Notes under the pieces: generated by a model
Told to the model about the DNA's origin: nothing
The model's input: only the letters and a program-made list of their open reading frames with translations
The model's database searches: none
Shown: in pieces, positions 8,493-16,247 of the stretch
How positions within the stretch are numbered: the stretch's first letter is position 1
Layout of the letters: each line of letters begins with the position of its first letter
DNA from: Streptomyces capillispiralis
GTDB taxonomy: Bacteria > Actinomycetota > Actinomycetes > Streptomycetales > Streptomycetaceae
NCBI RefSeq assembly: GCF_007829875.1
Contig: NZ_VIWV01000001.1
Coordinates: 5,116,501-5,180,500, forward strand
Length of the DNA stretch: 64,000 bases
Direction of reading: 5' to 3'
Translations under genes and position numbers: made by a program

Positions 8493-8954
8493 ATGAGAGC
8501 AACAGGGGTGGGATTACGGCCGGTTGCCGCCGTGGCCGTTTCGGCATCGGTGCTGGTGGGTCTGCCGGCGCTGTACTTCCTGACCGGATACGGCTGCGGC
8601 GCGGACGAGGACCGGCTGGCCGAGGTGATGGCCGCCGAGACGGTACTGGACGGCGCTCCGGAAGGGGCGCGCCGGGAGGACCGCTACCAGGAGTGCGATG
8701 ACGACGACCGCTTCGTCGTCGTGGCGGCGCAGTACCGCTATGACGGTTCGTCGGGAGCGGCCCTGCGGCACTACGGGGAGGCGGCCCGTGCCGACGGCTG
8801 GCGGCCGCGGGACGGGGCCGGGAGCGGGACGGCCCCCAGTTGTTTCGCCAAGTCGCTGGGCGGCACCACCGCCTACCTTCACGTGGAGGGCCCGGAGCAC
8901 GGCCTTCTCCATGTGTCGCTCGTCGCGGACGCCGCGAAGTCGCAGTGGTGCTGA
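8493..8954 (+). CDS. Small membrane-anchored protein of unknown function
   Basis: This 153-residue protein starts at ATG 8493. One hydrophobic segment near the N terminus (about 8-31, with PVAAVAVSASVLVG) should act as a membrane anchor or uncleaved signal, placing the rest outside. The exterior part is acidic (a DEDRL stretch and ECDDDDR) and contains four Cys residues that could form disulfides. Spacing to the adhesin gene is about 95 bases, so it is probably its own unit. I do not recognise the family. Confidence 0.75.
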   Translation: MRATGVGLRPVAAVAVSASVLVGLPALYFLTGYGCGADEDRLAEVMAAETVLDGAPEGARREDRYQECDDDDRFVVVAAQYRYDGSSGAALRHYGEAARADGWRPRDGAGSGTAPSCFAKSLGGTTAYLHVEGPEHGLLHVSLVADAAKSQWC

Positions 8955-8962
8955 ACCGCCGT

Positions 8963-9391
8963 TCAGTCCCGCCAGCCGCGGAACGTCCCCGAGTCGTCCA
9001 CCTCGTCGGCGAAGTCGGCGAAGTCCATGTTGGCAATGCTGAGGTTGGCTGAGATCTCGGGATACCACTGGGCCGGGACGCGGAACTGCCGCCCGGGCTC
9101 GTCATGGAGATCGACAGCCAGGAGCGGGACCGAAGGGTTGGTCATGGTGATCGCGTCGGCGAGGAACACGTAGCCGGGGTGATCGTCGTCCTCGGCGGCC
9201 GAGGCCTCGTCGATCAGCGTCTCGATGCTGATCCCGGCGAAGCGGGGATGGCTCACGTACGTGGCGTGCTGGTGTCCGTCCGCCGCGTCGATCGCCGTCC
9301 GCACGGCGAGCCAGGCCGCCTCGTCGTCGAAGTCGGTTCGCAGGACCATCGAGGTCAGGTCTTCCGGGACGGGCAGGGGCATGTCGGTCAT
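8963..9391 (-). CDS. DUF6924-like small acidic protein
   Basis: This 142-residue protein starts at ATG 9391; an in-frame ATG at 9382 is possible. It is soluble and acidic, begins MTDMPLPVPEDL, then has FDDEAAW and an ISIETL segment, and ends with ISANLSIANMDFADFA and DSGTFRGW. This pattern matches what I recall of DUF6924, a family common in Streptomyces with no known role. It converges with the membrane protein at 8954 across only eight bases. An 87-base gap separates it from the next minus-strand gene, with which it may be cotranscribed. Confidence 0.75.
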   Translation of the reverse strand: MTDMPLPVPEDLTSMVLRTDFDDEAAWLAVRTAIDAADGHQHATYVSHPRFAGISIETLIDEASAAEDDDHPGYVFLADAITMTNPSVPLLAVDLHDEPGRQFRVPAQWYPEISANLSIANMDFADFADEVDDSGTFRGWRD

Positions 9392-9478
9392 CCTGTCATG
9401 TGCAGGTACGGCTGGAGTCCGGGCGGCCGAGCGGGCCGGGCGACGGATCACCCCGCCTTTCCCCGGCCGGCATCGGGC

Positions 9479-9757
9479 TCAGGCTTCCTCCTCCTCGACC
9501 AGGCCGCAGGCGAAGGGGAACGACTCCAGGAACTCGCGCCGTGCCGGGTCCGGTTCCGCTTCGGCCAGGTCGGCGAGCACCCGCAAGAAGCGGTCGCGCT
9601 GGTCCGGAGGCAGCCGCAGCAGTGTCCAGCCCACGCTCTCCATCATCTTCACGGCGGCGTCGGGATCGACTTCGTCGTCCTCGCAGCTGTCGAGGAACCA
9701 GACGACGTCGACGACCAGCCCGGCGAGGGCCGGCACCAGCGGATCCATGGCAGTCAT
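9479..9757 (-). CDS. Small hypothetical protein
   Basis: This is a 92-residue acidic helical protein (MTAMDPLVPALAG, then WFLDSCEDDE, ending VEEEEA) with codon use typical of real genes. I do not recognise it. A -10-like TAGGTT (reverse of 9763-9768) ends six bases before the ATG, suggesting leaderless expression, and an 18-bp palindrome lies 56 bases upstream. It marks the left edge of the accessory island. Confidence 0.65.
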   Translation of the reverse strand: MTAMDPLVPALAGLVVDVVWFLDSCEDDEVDPDAAVKMMESVGWTLLRLPPDQRDRFLRVLADLAEAEPDPARREFLESFPFACGLVEEEEA

Positions 9758-9762
9758 GCCCG

Positions 9763-9768
9763 CAACCT
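9763..9768 (-). promoter_or_regulatory. -10 element, leaderless start of the 92-residue gene
   Basis: On the minus strand TAGGTT is followed by GCGGGC and then the ATG at 9757. There is no ribosome binding site. The spacing fits a leaderless transcript. Confidence 0.45.
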
Positions 9769-9812
9769 AGCCGCCCCCGGTGACAACGGGTGTCCAGCTC
9801 GGCGCCCGTTGT

Positions 9813-9830
9813 GTGCTTGATCACAAGCAC
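9813..9830. promoter_or_regulatory. 18-bp operator-like palindrome
   Basis: GTGCTTGATCACAAGCAC is a 7-bp inverted repeat around ATCA. It lies 56 bases upstream of the minus-strand gene at 9757 and has the size of a dimeric regulator site. The bound protein is unknown; the XRE regulator encoded 1 kb away is one candidate. Confidence 0.5.
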
Positions 9831-10353
9831 TGTTACTGGGCAGTTGATGTCCGCCATCGCCATGCGATGGACATAGCCGCGTCGATGGCTACGTTCTGAT
9901 CCGAGTCCCGCTTCCCTCACATGTCGTATCCGCTTTCCATGATCTCCCCATACGCGTTCTCTGCTCGTCGGGCCCATGCCATACCTCCCTGCTCACGTGG
10001 TATCGGCTCGTCCCGTACGAAGGCTCCTGGCAAGACGCTCGAGAAGGCCGGGCATCCCGCCCGAGACCGGCTCGGAAGGACCTTTGCGCTGGGCAAAAGC
10101 AGGGGAGATCGGGGAAGGTGACGATGCAGGCACGAGCCGTCCCAGTGTTCATGAAGCGGAGACAACTCCATGATCACGGACGCTCGTCCCTGTACTGCCT
10201 CCTACCCTCGCCGGCCGACGGGCCGTCAACTATCGGACGCCGGCCGACTACGCCGAAGCCCTGGCGTGGACGCCGCTTCCTTTCGCCCGCCCGCGCCGTG
10301 GGTATTGATACGGTCGGGGATCCGTACGGAAAGAATTCAGGGGGACACCGGAA

Positions 10354-10821
10354 GTGACGGCAGAGGCAGCAGATGTGACGCCGGGGAACGGCGGCGTATC
10401 GCGCGCGGAGTGCCCCTTCTGCGCGATCCTGGAGGGGCGGGCACCGGCCAAGGTGGTCCGGAGCTGGCCCGATTCGCTGGCGATCGCGCCGCTGACCGCC
10501 GTAACCGCCGGCCACACCCTGGTCATACCCAGAATTCACGTGGCGGATGTGGGTGTCGATCCGGCGGTCTCTGCCGCCACTATGCGGCGCGCTGCCGAAC
10601 TGGCGTCCGAAATTGGATCCTGCAACATCATCACGTCGCGCGGGGAGTTGGCGACACAGTCGGTCTTCCATCTCCATTTGCACGTTCTTCCCCGCCGCCC
10701 TCGGGACGGACTCGCTCTGCCTTGGTCGTCCGGCAGTGGTGAGTGGATGCTCCGAGAGAAGGTGGCAGGCGCATCTGATATCGCGATGCCCGCCGCGTTT
10801 CAGGTGCTTCCCATGGGATAA
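10354..10821 (+). CDS. HIT family protein
   Basis: This 155-residue protein starts at GTG 10354 with an upstream GGGGGA. It has the HIT family layout: a CPFC pair (about 23-26) of the metal-binding HINT type, HTLVIPRIHV in the middle, and the catalytic triad motif HLHLHVLP at His106, His108 and His110. HIT proteins hydrolyse or transfer nucleoside phosphates (adenosine phosphoramidates, dinucleoside polyphosphates). It sits 66 bases before the XRE regulator on the same strand and may be cotranscribed with it. The nearby TIR effector suggests a nucleotide-signal role, but that is inference. Confidence 0.85.
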   Translation: MTAEAADVTPGNGGVSRAECPFCAILEGRAPAKVVRSWPDSLAIAPLTAVTAGHTLVIPRIHVADVGVDPAVSAATMRRAAELASEIGSCNIITSRGELATQSVFHLHLHVLPRRPRDGLALPWSSGSGEWMLREKVAGASDIAMPAAFQVLPMG

Positions 10822-10887
10822 GACGGCAGTATCACCGCGGGGGTGCGGAGGTCCGAAGGGGCCTCGGTCGCGGAGGGGGGCGAGGGC

Positions 10888-12195
10888 GTGGGACACAGTG
10901 ATTCCTTCGGTGTCGCGTTACGGAGAACCCGGGAGGCCGCGGGCCGGTCACTCGGAGACCTGGCCCGATCGGTCAATTATTCGAAATCGCATGTGAGTAA
11001 GGTCGAGCGGGGGCAGAAGAACCCCAGCCCGGATTTCGCGCGGGCCTGTGACCGAGCCCTGGACGCGGGGGGCGCGCTGAGTGCGATGGTCCCGGCAAGG
11101 GGGACTCCCGATCTTCCTGTCCCGGAGGCACCCACGGAATGGACCATGCCCTGGATGCTTCGTATGTCGCTCGACCACGGGAACGACTTCGTGGCGTACG
11201 AGGAGAAATCATGGGCCGACCCGTCGCTCAAGCCGGGCATCATGTCCTGGCCGCTGGTTTCCGCCCCCGTATTCGACGGTGAATCCCGGGAAGCGCTGTC
11301 TCACTTCTCCTCCCTGTTCGCCGAATGCCGAAATCTTGGTCAGTCGTTCGGGCCGGCGGTTGTCACGCAGATTCTCGTGACGTCTATGAACGCGATGCGC
11401 GGACTTGCCCGTTCGGCGACGCGGGACACCGACCGGCAGGCGGTCCTGCGGCTGGCCGCCCGTTTCGCCGAGTACACGGGCTGGATGAGCCAGGAGGCCG
11501 GTGACGACAGGGCGTCCCTCTGGTGGACCGACCGCGCGGTGGCCCTGGCGAACGCCGGCGGGGATCCGGAGTTCGCCGCGTACACCCAGGTCCGCAGGGC
11601 GGATGTCGCGCTGTACCGGATGGACGGACGGGCGACAGTGGACTACACGCGCGCCGCGGAGGAAGCGTCGCGCAGTACCCGGATCCGAGGCCTCGCCGCG
11701 CAGCGCAGGGCGCAGGGGCACGCTCTCTTGGGCGAGGACGCCGAGTGTTTCCTCGCCCTGGACCGGGCCACGGAGCTGCTGAGCCGCGCGGCCCGGGAGA
11801 GCGAGACGGACTCGTCCGGCGAGCCGGTCATCGGAAGCATGCATCTGGCCCAGCTGGCCGACTTCGTCGCGGGGTGGTGTCTGCATGACCTCGGCCGTAC
11901 GGAAGAGGCGGTGGGGCGGCTCGCGGGCGGGCTGGACGCGATCCCCGTTCACGCCCGCCGGGCACGGGCGCGTTACGCGGCCCGGCTCGCCCTGGCCCTC
12001 GCCGAGGCCGGTGAGTTGCAGTCCGCCTGTTCGGTCGTCGAGGCGGTGACCTCCTCGGTGTCGGTGGTCGACTCTGCCACCATCCGCGCCGACCTCCAGC
12101 GGCTGGCGCGCAGGCTCCATCGCCGGCCGCGTGATCCGGATGCTCGGCTCGCCGCGGCCCGTATCGCCGCGGCGCTGAACACGGAAAGCCGCTGA
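10888..12195 (+). CDS. XRE-type HTH regulator with TPR-like C-terminal region
   Basis: This 435-residue protein starts at GTG 10888, chosen because GGAGGGGGG lies just upstream; an in-frame GTG at 10843 would add 15 residues without a better site. Residues 6-60 form a Cro/C1-type helix-turn-helix (LRRTREAAGRSLGDLARSV, then HVSKVERGQ). The rest is an Ala-rich repeat array resembling TPRs, with blocks such as RRAQGHALLGEDAECFLAL and HDLGRTEEAVGRLAGGLDA. Proteins of this layout are common Streptomyces regulators whose TPR part senses a ligand or peptide. It lies just upstream of the TIR operon and is the likely controller of the repeated GGGAAAC motifs there. Confidence 0.85.
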   Translation: MGHSDSFGVALRRTREAAGRSLGDLARSVNYSKSHVSKVERGQKNPSPDFARACDRALDAGGALSAMVPARGTPDLPVPEAPTEWTMPWMLRMSLDHGNDFVAYEEKSWADPSLKPGIMSWPLVSAPVFDGESREALSHFSSLFAECRNLGQSFGPAVVTQILVTSMNAMRGLARSATRDTDRQAVLRLAARFAEYTGWMSQEAGDDRASLWWTDRAVALANAGGDPEFAAYTQVRRADVALYRMDGRATVDYTRAAEEASRSTRIRGLAAQRRAQGHALLGEDAECFLALDRATELLSRAARESETDSSGEPVIGSMHLAQLADFVAGWCLHDLGRTEEAVGRLAGGLDAIPVHARRARARYAARLALALAEAGELQSACSVVEAVTSSVSVVDSATIRADLQRLARRLHRRPRDPDARLAAARIAAALNTESR

Positions 12196-12290
12196 TTCGC
12201 CGCACCCCGGCGGTCGGGCGTCCCGGCCTGATTCTTCGATCCTTTGATTCCCGCATCCTGCCGGCAGGGCGCAGCTGCGCACGGCAACCA

Positions 12291-12309
12291 CACAGGGAAA
12301 CCCCCTGTG
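12291..12309. terminator. Hairpin after the XRE regulator
   Basis: CACAGGG-AAACC-CCCTGTG gives a 7-bp stem with a 5-base loop about 95 bases after the regulator stop. It has no T run. It may be a terminator, or an operator, since it contains one of three GGGAAAC motifs. Confidence 0.4.
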
Positions 12310-12338
12310 GCCAGTCACCGGATCCCGAAGGCGTGTTC

Positions 12339-12368
12339 CGTTTCCCTGAGGAATGGGCTCGGGAAACG
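12339..12368. promoter_or_regulatory. Operator-like inverted repeat before the TIR operon promoter
   Basis: CGTTTCCC (12339-12346) and GGGAAACG (12361-12368) form an 8-bp inverted repeat that ends two bases before the -35. A third GGGAAAC copy is at 12295-12301. The placement suits control of the TIR operon, perhaps by the adjacent XRE regulator. Confidence 0.5.
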
Positions 12369-12370
12369 CG

Positions 12371-12399
12371 TTGACCAGTTCTTCCCGTACTGAAAATCT
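12371..12399 (+). promoter_or_regulatory. Promoter of the TIR operon
   Basis: TTGACC (12371-12376), a 17-base spacer and AAATCT (12394-12399) make a sigma-HrdB-like promoter with a good -35 and a weaker -10. It lies 34 bases before the TIR start codon. Confidence 0.55.
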
Positions 12400-12433
12400 T
12401 GCCAGTGGCGCACGATGAGCGAGGAGTCTCCCG

Positions 12434-13027
12434 ATGGCCGGAATCTTCATCAACTACAGGACAGGCGACGGTGACAAGGCGGCAGAACTGGTCGACCGAG
12501 AACTCGTCGACGTGTTCGGGGAGGGCCGGGTTTTCCGTGACCGCCGGAGCATGCCGGAGGGGACGAATTTCCCCCCGGCGCTCCTCGCGGAACTGCTGGA
12601 CTGCACTGTTCTCCTGGTCCTGATCGGACCGAACTGGCTCACGATCCGCGACGAGAAGACCATGGAGCGCCGGATCGACACGCCCGGTGACTACGTGCGT
12701 GTCGAGATCACGGCAGCGATCGAACACCACAAGATCATCATTCCGGTGCTCCTCGACACCCCGTTCCCCGAGGAGGAGGAGATTCCGAAGCCTATCGTCG
12801 GGATCCGTGACCGGCAGGCGGCGCACCTCCGCGCGGGATATTCCCATCACGACCTCCCCATTCTCGTGGAGCGGCTCAAGGAATTCGTCCCCGAGGTGAA
12901 GAAAAAGCGGGGCGAGGACACGGGACGCACCGAAATAAAGATTCGCAACAAGCGAGGTGCGACCTCGATCTATGGAGACGCCACCTACAACGAGGGGCGT
13001 TCCGGACAGATAAACGGGGATCTGTGA
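12434..13027 (+). CDS. TIR domain effector with C-terminal signalling motif
   Basis: This 197-residue protein starts at ATG 12434 behind GAGGAG. Residues 3-150 are a TIR domain: GIFINYRTGD (strand A and BB loop start), VFRDRRSMPEGTNF, then LLVLIGPNW. Glu91 in DYVRVEIT sits where bacterial TIR enzymes keep the NAD-cleaving glutamate. A charged linker (KKKRGEDTGR) leads to a tail at 171-197 with KRGATSIYGDATYNE. That tail matches 9 of 15 positions in the N-terminal part of the next gene product. The stop overlaps the next start (TGATG), so both are made together. By analogy with other TIR systems it should deplete NAD or make a cyclic ADP-ribose signal when its partner oligomerises. Confidence 0.85.
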   Translation: MAGIFINYRTGDGDKAAELVDRELVDVFGEGRVFRDRRSMPEGTNFPPALLAELLDCTVLLVLIGPNWLTIRDEKTMERRIDTPGDYVRVEITAAIEHHKIIIPVLLDTPFPEEEEIPKPIVGIRDRQAAHLRAGYSHHDLPILVERLKEFVPEVKKKRGEDTGRTEIKIRNKRGATSIYGDATYNEGRSGQINGDL

Positions 13028-15339
13028 TGAGCGAGCAGACACACGAGTCGGATGCCGTCGGCGCTGAGGACAACTCCGAGGCGTCGGGGAGCGCTTCCGG
13101 CGCCGACCACCCCACTCACCGGGAGAGCGGCGACTCCGCGGACTCCGGGTCCAACGAGGAGACCGGGACCGGCGGGAGCGACGCAGGGCAGGACGGAACG
13201 GCGCCCACCGGCGAACCCTCCCCGAAGGAGAAGAAGGACAAGGAGAAGGAGGCCGATCAGGCCGCCTCCTTCGAGGAGGAAATCGAGAGTCAGCAGCACA
13301 ACCTCATCAAGACCCGCCGCGGAGCCGCCAGTGCCCATGGCTCTGCCACGTACATCGAGAACATGTACAGCGGTGGCGGTGGCTCGGCGAAGACTCCGGT
13401 CCAGGCGGTGTCCTTCACCGCGGACATCGTCGGGGCGCTCCACCTGCCGGTCCCGCAACAGGCCGAGATGGTGCGCATGCTTCGGCAGCGTCATGTGGTG
13501 GTCCTGAGCGGTGAGGAGGGCACCGGCCGCCGGGCCACGGCCCTGGCTCTGCTGACGGAGGTCAGCCGGCCCCGTTACGCCGTGAGCGCCCTTTACCGCG
13601 ACGACGCCGATGTCGTCCGAGGCGTCTGTGCACGTGCCGAGGTGCTGAAGGAGGACCACGGCTATCTGATCGAGTCGGTGACGCACCCGGTCACCGAGCA
13701 GACGCTGGACCGGCTGACCCAGCTCGCGGCCCGGTCCGGGGCCTACCTGGTCATCACCGGCGTGCCGTCGGTCTTTCCCGCGCCGGACGGCGCCCAAGTC
13801 TTCGCACACCAGGGCCCCGATGCCCGGGCAGTCTTCGAAGCTCATCTGAAGACGCTGATCGCCAGGCATCCGCTGCCGTGTGAACAGAAGGGCGACACGG
13901 CTCCGTGCCGCGGGGTCGACGCCTCCCGGTTCCTCGACCGGGTCTCCCGCGAGGAGCAGGTGTGGGAGAAGCTGAGCCGCGCCCGCTCGATCACCGAGGT
14001 CTGCCAGTTCGCCCGCTTCCTCGCCGAGAACCTTCACGCGGCGGAGGCCGACCTCGGTGAGGTGGTCGGCCGGTGGGACGACCGGCTGCGACACCTGGCA
14101 CGGGAGATGCTCGGGCTGAATCCCACCGTCGGCCCGGACCAGGGGCCGGCTCCGTACCACCAGGTGTTCCGCTTCTCGTACGCGCTCTTCCACGAGCACC
14201 CGGTGTCCGACGTGGTCGAGGCGGCCGACCGGCTCGGCAGGATCATGCTGCCGCACTTCGGCATCACCCGGGACGAACTGACGCATCACACGGCCGAGCA
14301 CAACATCGACAGGCTCGTGCCGAAAGAAATGCGTGCGCCCGAGACGACGGGATCCGGCAGCTCGCAGCGGCGGGCGCTCCTTGCCCATCCCGACCTGCTC
14401 GACCACGTGCTGGAGGGCGTGTGGACCACCTACGGCAGGCTGCAGAGGCCGCTGCTCGGCTGGTTCGACGATCTCGTCAGCGATCCGGGTGGGGAGAGGA
14501 TCAGGTTCCGGGTCGCCCAGCTCGTCGGGCTGCTCATGCGGCACGATTTCGATTTCGTCTACCGAAACCGTGTCAAGCCGTGGGCCGAGGGCTCCGCCGC
14601 GCGCCACAGATGTGCCGCCCTGGCGATGGAGATGGCCGCGGCCGACGCCGAAGCCCACGGCGGATCGGCGGAGCGTGTGCTCGCCCAGGTGCAGTCATGG
14701 GCGGGCAGCCCCCGCACCGAATTGCAGGACAGCGCGGCCCGCGCCTACGGAACCACTCTCGGCCTGCGTGATGTGCCCGCCACCCTTGCGGAGCTGGGAC
14801 GGCTGGGAAGGAAGCGCGATCTGGCGCGCTACAACTCCGTACCCCACGCCATGGCCCGGGTGTTCCTGGCCGGCCATGAGCAGGAGGTGACCATGGAGCT
14901 CATCCAATGGGTGCAGGCCCGGGACGAGTTCCTCCCCCGGCAGGCTGTCCGCGCCATGCTCGCCCTCGGCCGGAGCGTGGTCAGCGCCGACCGGCCGGAC
15001 CGCCCCGCGCTTGCGGAGCTCGCGCTGGACGACGGCAAGAAGGCAGAGCTTCTTGTCGCCTTCCTGAACCGAGCGCTGATCACCAGGGAGACCTCCACCC
15101 GGGCCTGGGACCTCCTGGGCCGCTGGCTGCTCGCGGCAGACGCTGAGGACCACCAGGACCTCTCCGATCTGTACGAGCGACTGGCCCCGCGGATCTTCAC
15201 CGGGCCGCTGAGGAGCCGAGGACGGTTCCAGCTGCAGTGCCTCTGGCTGCCCAGCCATCCGCACTCCGTGACCTTGCGCCGCGTGCTGGGCGCACTCACG
15301 AGCGGCCCCCACACGACCAACGAAGGGATACGTCGATGA
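13027..15339 (+). CDS. Degenerate P-loop, STAND-like partner of the TIR effector
   Basis: This 770-residue protein starts at ATG 13027. Residues 1-90 are disordered, acidic and Ser/Gly-rich. Residues 97-111 (RRGAASAHGSATYIE) repeat the motif found in the TIR tail. Next comes a nucleotide-binding-like segment: HVVVLSGEEGTGRRATAL (about 156-173) keeps the glycines of a Walker A loop but has Arg for the catalytic Lys. AYLVITGVPS further on resembles a sensor strand. The C-terminal 450 residues are helical and HEAT-like, with no catalytic motif that I recognise. In NLR-like bacterial systems the sensor carries the short motif at its N terminus and the effector at its C terminus, exactly as here. 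It is probably the sensor/scaffold. The function is inferred. Confidence 0.75.
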   Translation: MSEQTHESDAVGAEDNSEASGSASGADHPTHRESGDSADSGSNEETGTGGSDAGQDGTAPTGEPSPKEKKDKEKEADQAASFEEEIESQQHNLIKTRRGAASAHGSATYIENMYSGGGGSAKTPVQAVSFTADIVGALHLPVPQQAEMVRMLRQRHVVVLSGEEGTGRRATALALLTEVSRPRYAVSALYRDDADVVRGVCARAEVLKEDHGYLIESVTHPVTEQTLDRLTQLAARSGAYLVITGVPSVFPAPDGAQVFAHQGPDARAVFEAHLKTLIARHPLPCEQKGDTAPCRGVDASRFLDRVSREEQVWEKLSRARSITEVCQFARFLAENLHAAEADLGEVVGRWDDRLRHLAREMLGLNPTVGPDQGPAPYHQVFRFSYALFHEHPVSDVVEAADRLGRIMLPHFGITRDELTHHTAEHNIDRLVPKEMRAPETTGSGSSQRRALLAHPDLLDHVLEGVWTTYGRLQRPLLGWFDDLVSDPGGERIRFRVAQLVGLLMRHDFDFVYRNRVKPWAEGSAARHRCAALAMEMAAADAEAHGGSAERVLAQVQSWAGSPRTELQDSAARAYGTTLGLRDVPATLAELGRLGRKRDLARYNSVPHAMARVFLAGHEQEVTMELIQWVQARDEFLPRQAVRAMLALGRSVVSADRPDRPALAELALDDGKKAELLVAFLNRALITRETSTRAWDLLGRWLLAADAEDHQDLSDLYERLAPRIFTGPLRSRGRFQLQCLWLPSHPHSVTLRRVLGALTSGPHTTNEGIRR

Positions 15340-16247
15340 CCACCAGCCGCAGTGGACTGCTCGGGAGGTGGCGCGCCTGGCGCGACGCCCGTCGCGCCCG
15401 CCGCGACACGCGTCCGGCGGTAGCTCAGGAGCCGAAGCCGGACTGGCAGTCGCCCGTCTCGGTGGTGGAGCCCGTGCGCCCGGAATGGTCGGTCGCGCTG
15501 GCCTCGGACGACGAGCCGCTCCTGCTGGAGGCGAAGGGGGGTGTTTTCCAGTTCGAGGTGTTCGCACACTTCAGCTTCCGGAGCAACGAGATCTCCGTCG
15601 AACATCTGCGGGAGCGAGCCGACGCTTCCCTGAGGGAGGCGCGGGCCGACCTCCTCAGGATGGCCTGGCCGCTGGCCCGCACATGTGAGGCCGGTGACCC
15701 GGTCGCCGCCGAGGACCTGATCAACTCGCACGTCGCTCAGGGCTGGTGCTACGAGCAGGACGGCGCCCGCATCAGGTGCCGGCCCACTGTGCGGGTCCGC
15801 ATCGACCCGGCTCTGCGCGACCGGATGCGGCCTTCCCAGCTGGACAAACAGGGGATGAAGGAGGAGCTGGAGCTGGGACTTCTGAAGGCCGCGCACGCGA
15901 GAGAGCTGACCGAGACATGGCTCGATGTTTTCGCGCGGCTCGAAGGTGTGGAGGAGGGCGCGGACGAACTCACCGCCGTGCAGCGCCAGTTCCTCGTGCC
16001 GTTCGCGGCCACCCTCGCGGACCGCGAGTTCGCGGGCATGGCCCAGGCGGTCCGGGCCGCCAGGCGCAAGGGCACGGACGACCTCGCGAACGTGCTCAAG
16101 AAGGCTTCCGAGGGTCACGAGAAGATCGGGATGTTCGAGTTCGCGAACGCCTACGACAAGGCTCTGAATGCCTTCTCCCAGCAGATGGGACTCACCCCGT
16201 TCTCCTGGATCGAGGACGGTCCGCACAGCATGGAGGGGGCGGAATGA
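15336..16247 (+). CDS. Unknown soluble protein of the TIR operon
   Basis: This 303-residue protein starts at ATG 15336 in an ATGA overlap with the previous stop. It has a basic N terminus (RWRAWRDARRARRD) but no membrane helix. A mixed alpha/beta region around 60-165 (EPLLLEAKGGVFQFEVFA, then VRIDPALRDRM) vaguely resembles SPFH/band-7 domains. A helical region rich in Glu and Ala follows, with a predicted coiled coil near 170-215. I cannot name the family with confidence. Tight coupling on both sides shows it belongs to the TIR module, perhaps linking the cytosolic pair to the membrane proteins. Confidence 0.7.
   Translation: MTTSRSGLLGRWRAWRDARRARRDTRPAVAQEPKPDWQSPVSVVEPVRPEWSVALASDDEPLLLEAKGGVFQFEVFAHFSFRSNEISVEHLRERADASLREARADLLRMAWPLARTCEAGDPVAAEDLINSHVAQGWCYEQDGARIRCRPTVRVRIDPALRDRMRPSQLDKQGMKEELELGLLKAAHARELTETWLDVFARLEGVEEGADELTAVQRQFLVPFAATLADREFAGMAQAVRAARRKGTDDLANVLKKASEGHEKIGMFEFANAYDKALNAFSQQMGLTPFSWIEDGPHSMEGAE

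Larger units (their letters stand above)
9758..10353. other. 596-bp region without a clear gene at the island edge
   Basis: Besides the palindrome it holds an imperfect hairpin (9847-9874, ATGTC...GACAT around CATCG...CGATG). It also holds two tandem tiny minus-strand frames (9993-10055 and 9917-9982). On the plus strand a 77-codon frame from ATG 10124, behind GGGGAAGG, ends in a GTGA overlap with the HIT gene. Codon bias of that frame is poor and a different frame over 10172-10300 looks more coding-like. I read this as decayed or regulatory sequence. Confidence 0.35.

Noticed and set aside
9396..9977. 193-codon minus-strand frame with a well-spaced SD at ATG 9977
   Set aside because: It runs through the 92-residue gene in another frame and has shadow-like Arg/Gly composition.
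10118..10357. 77-79-codon frame upstream of the HIT gene with a good ribosome binding site
   Set aside because: Codon bias is poor and the product resembles nothing; a different frame in the same stretch looks more coding-like. Kept only as a note.
10354..12195. HIT-XRE pair as a toxin-antitoxin module
   Set aside because: The HIT protein has an intact catalytic triad of a housekeeping type and the XRE protein is a long TPR regulator; neither fits a known TA family.
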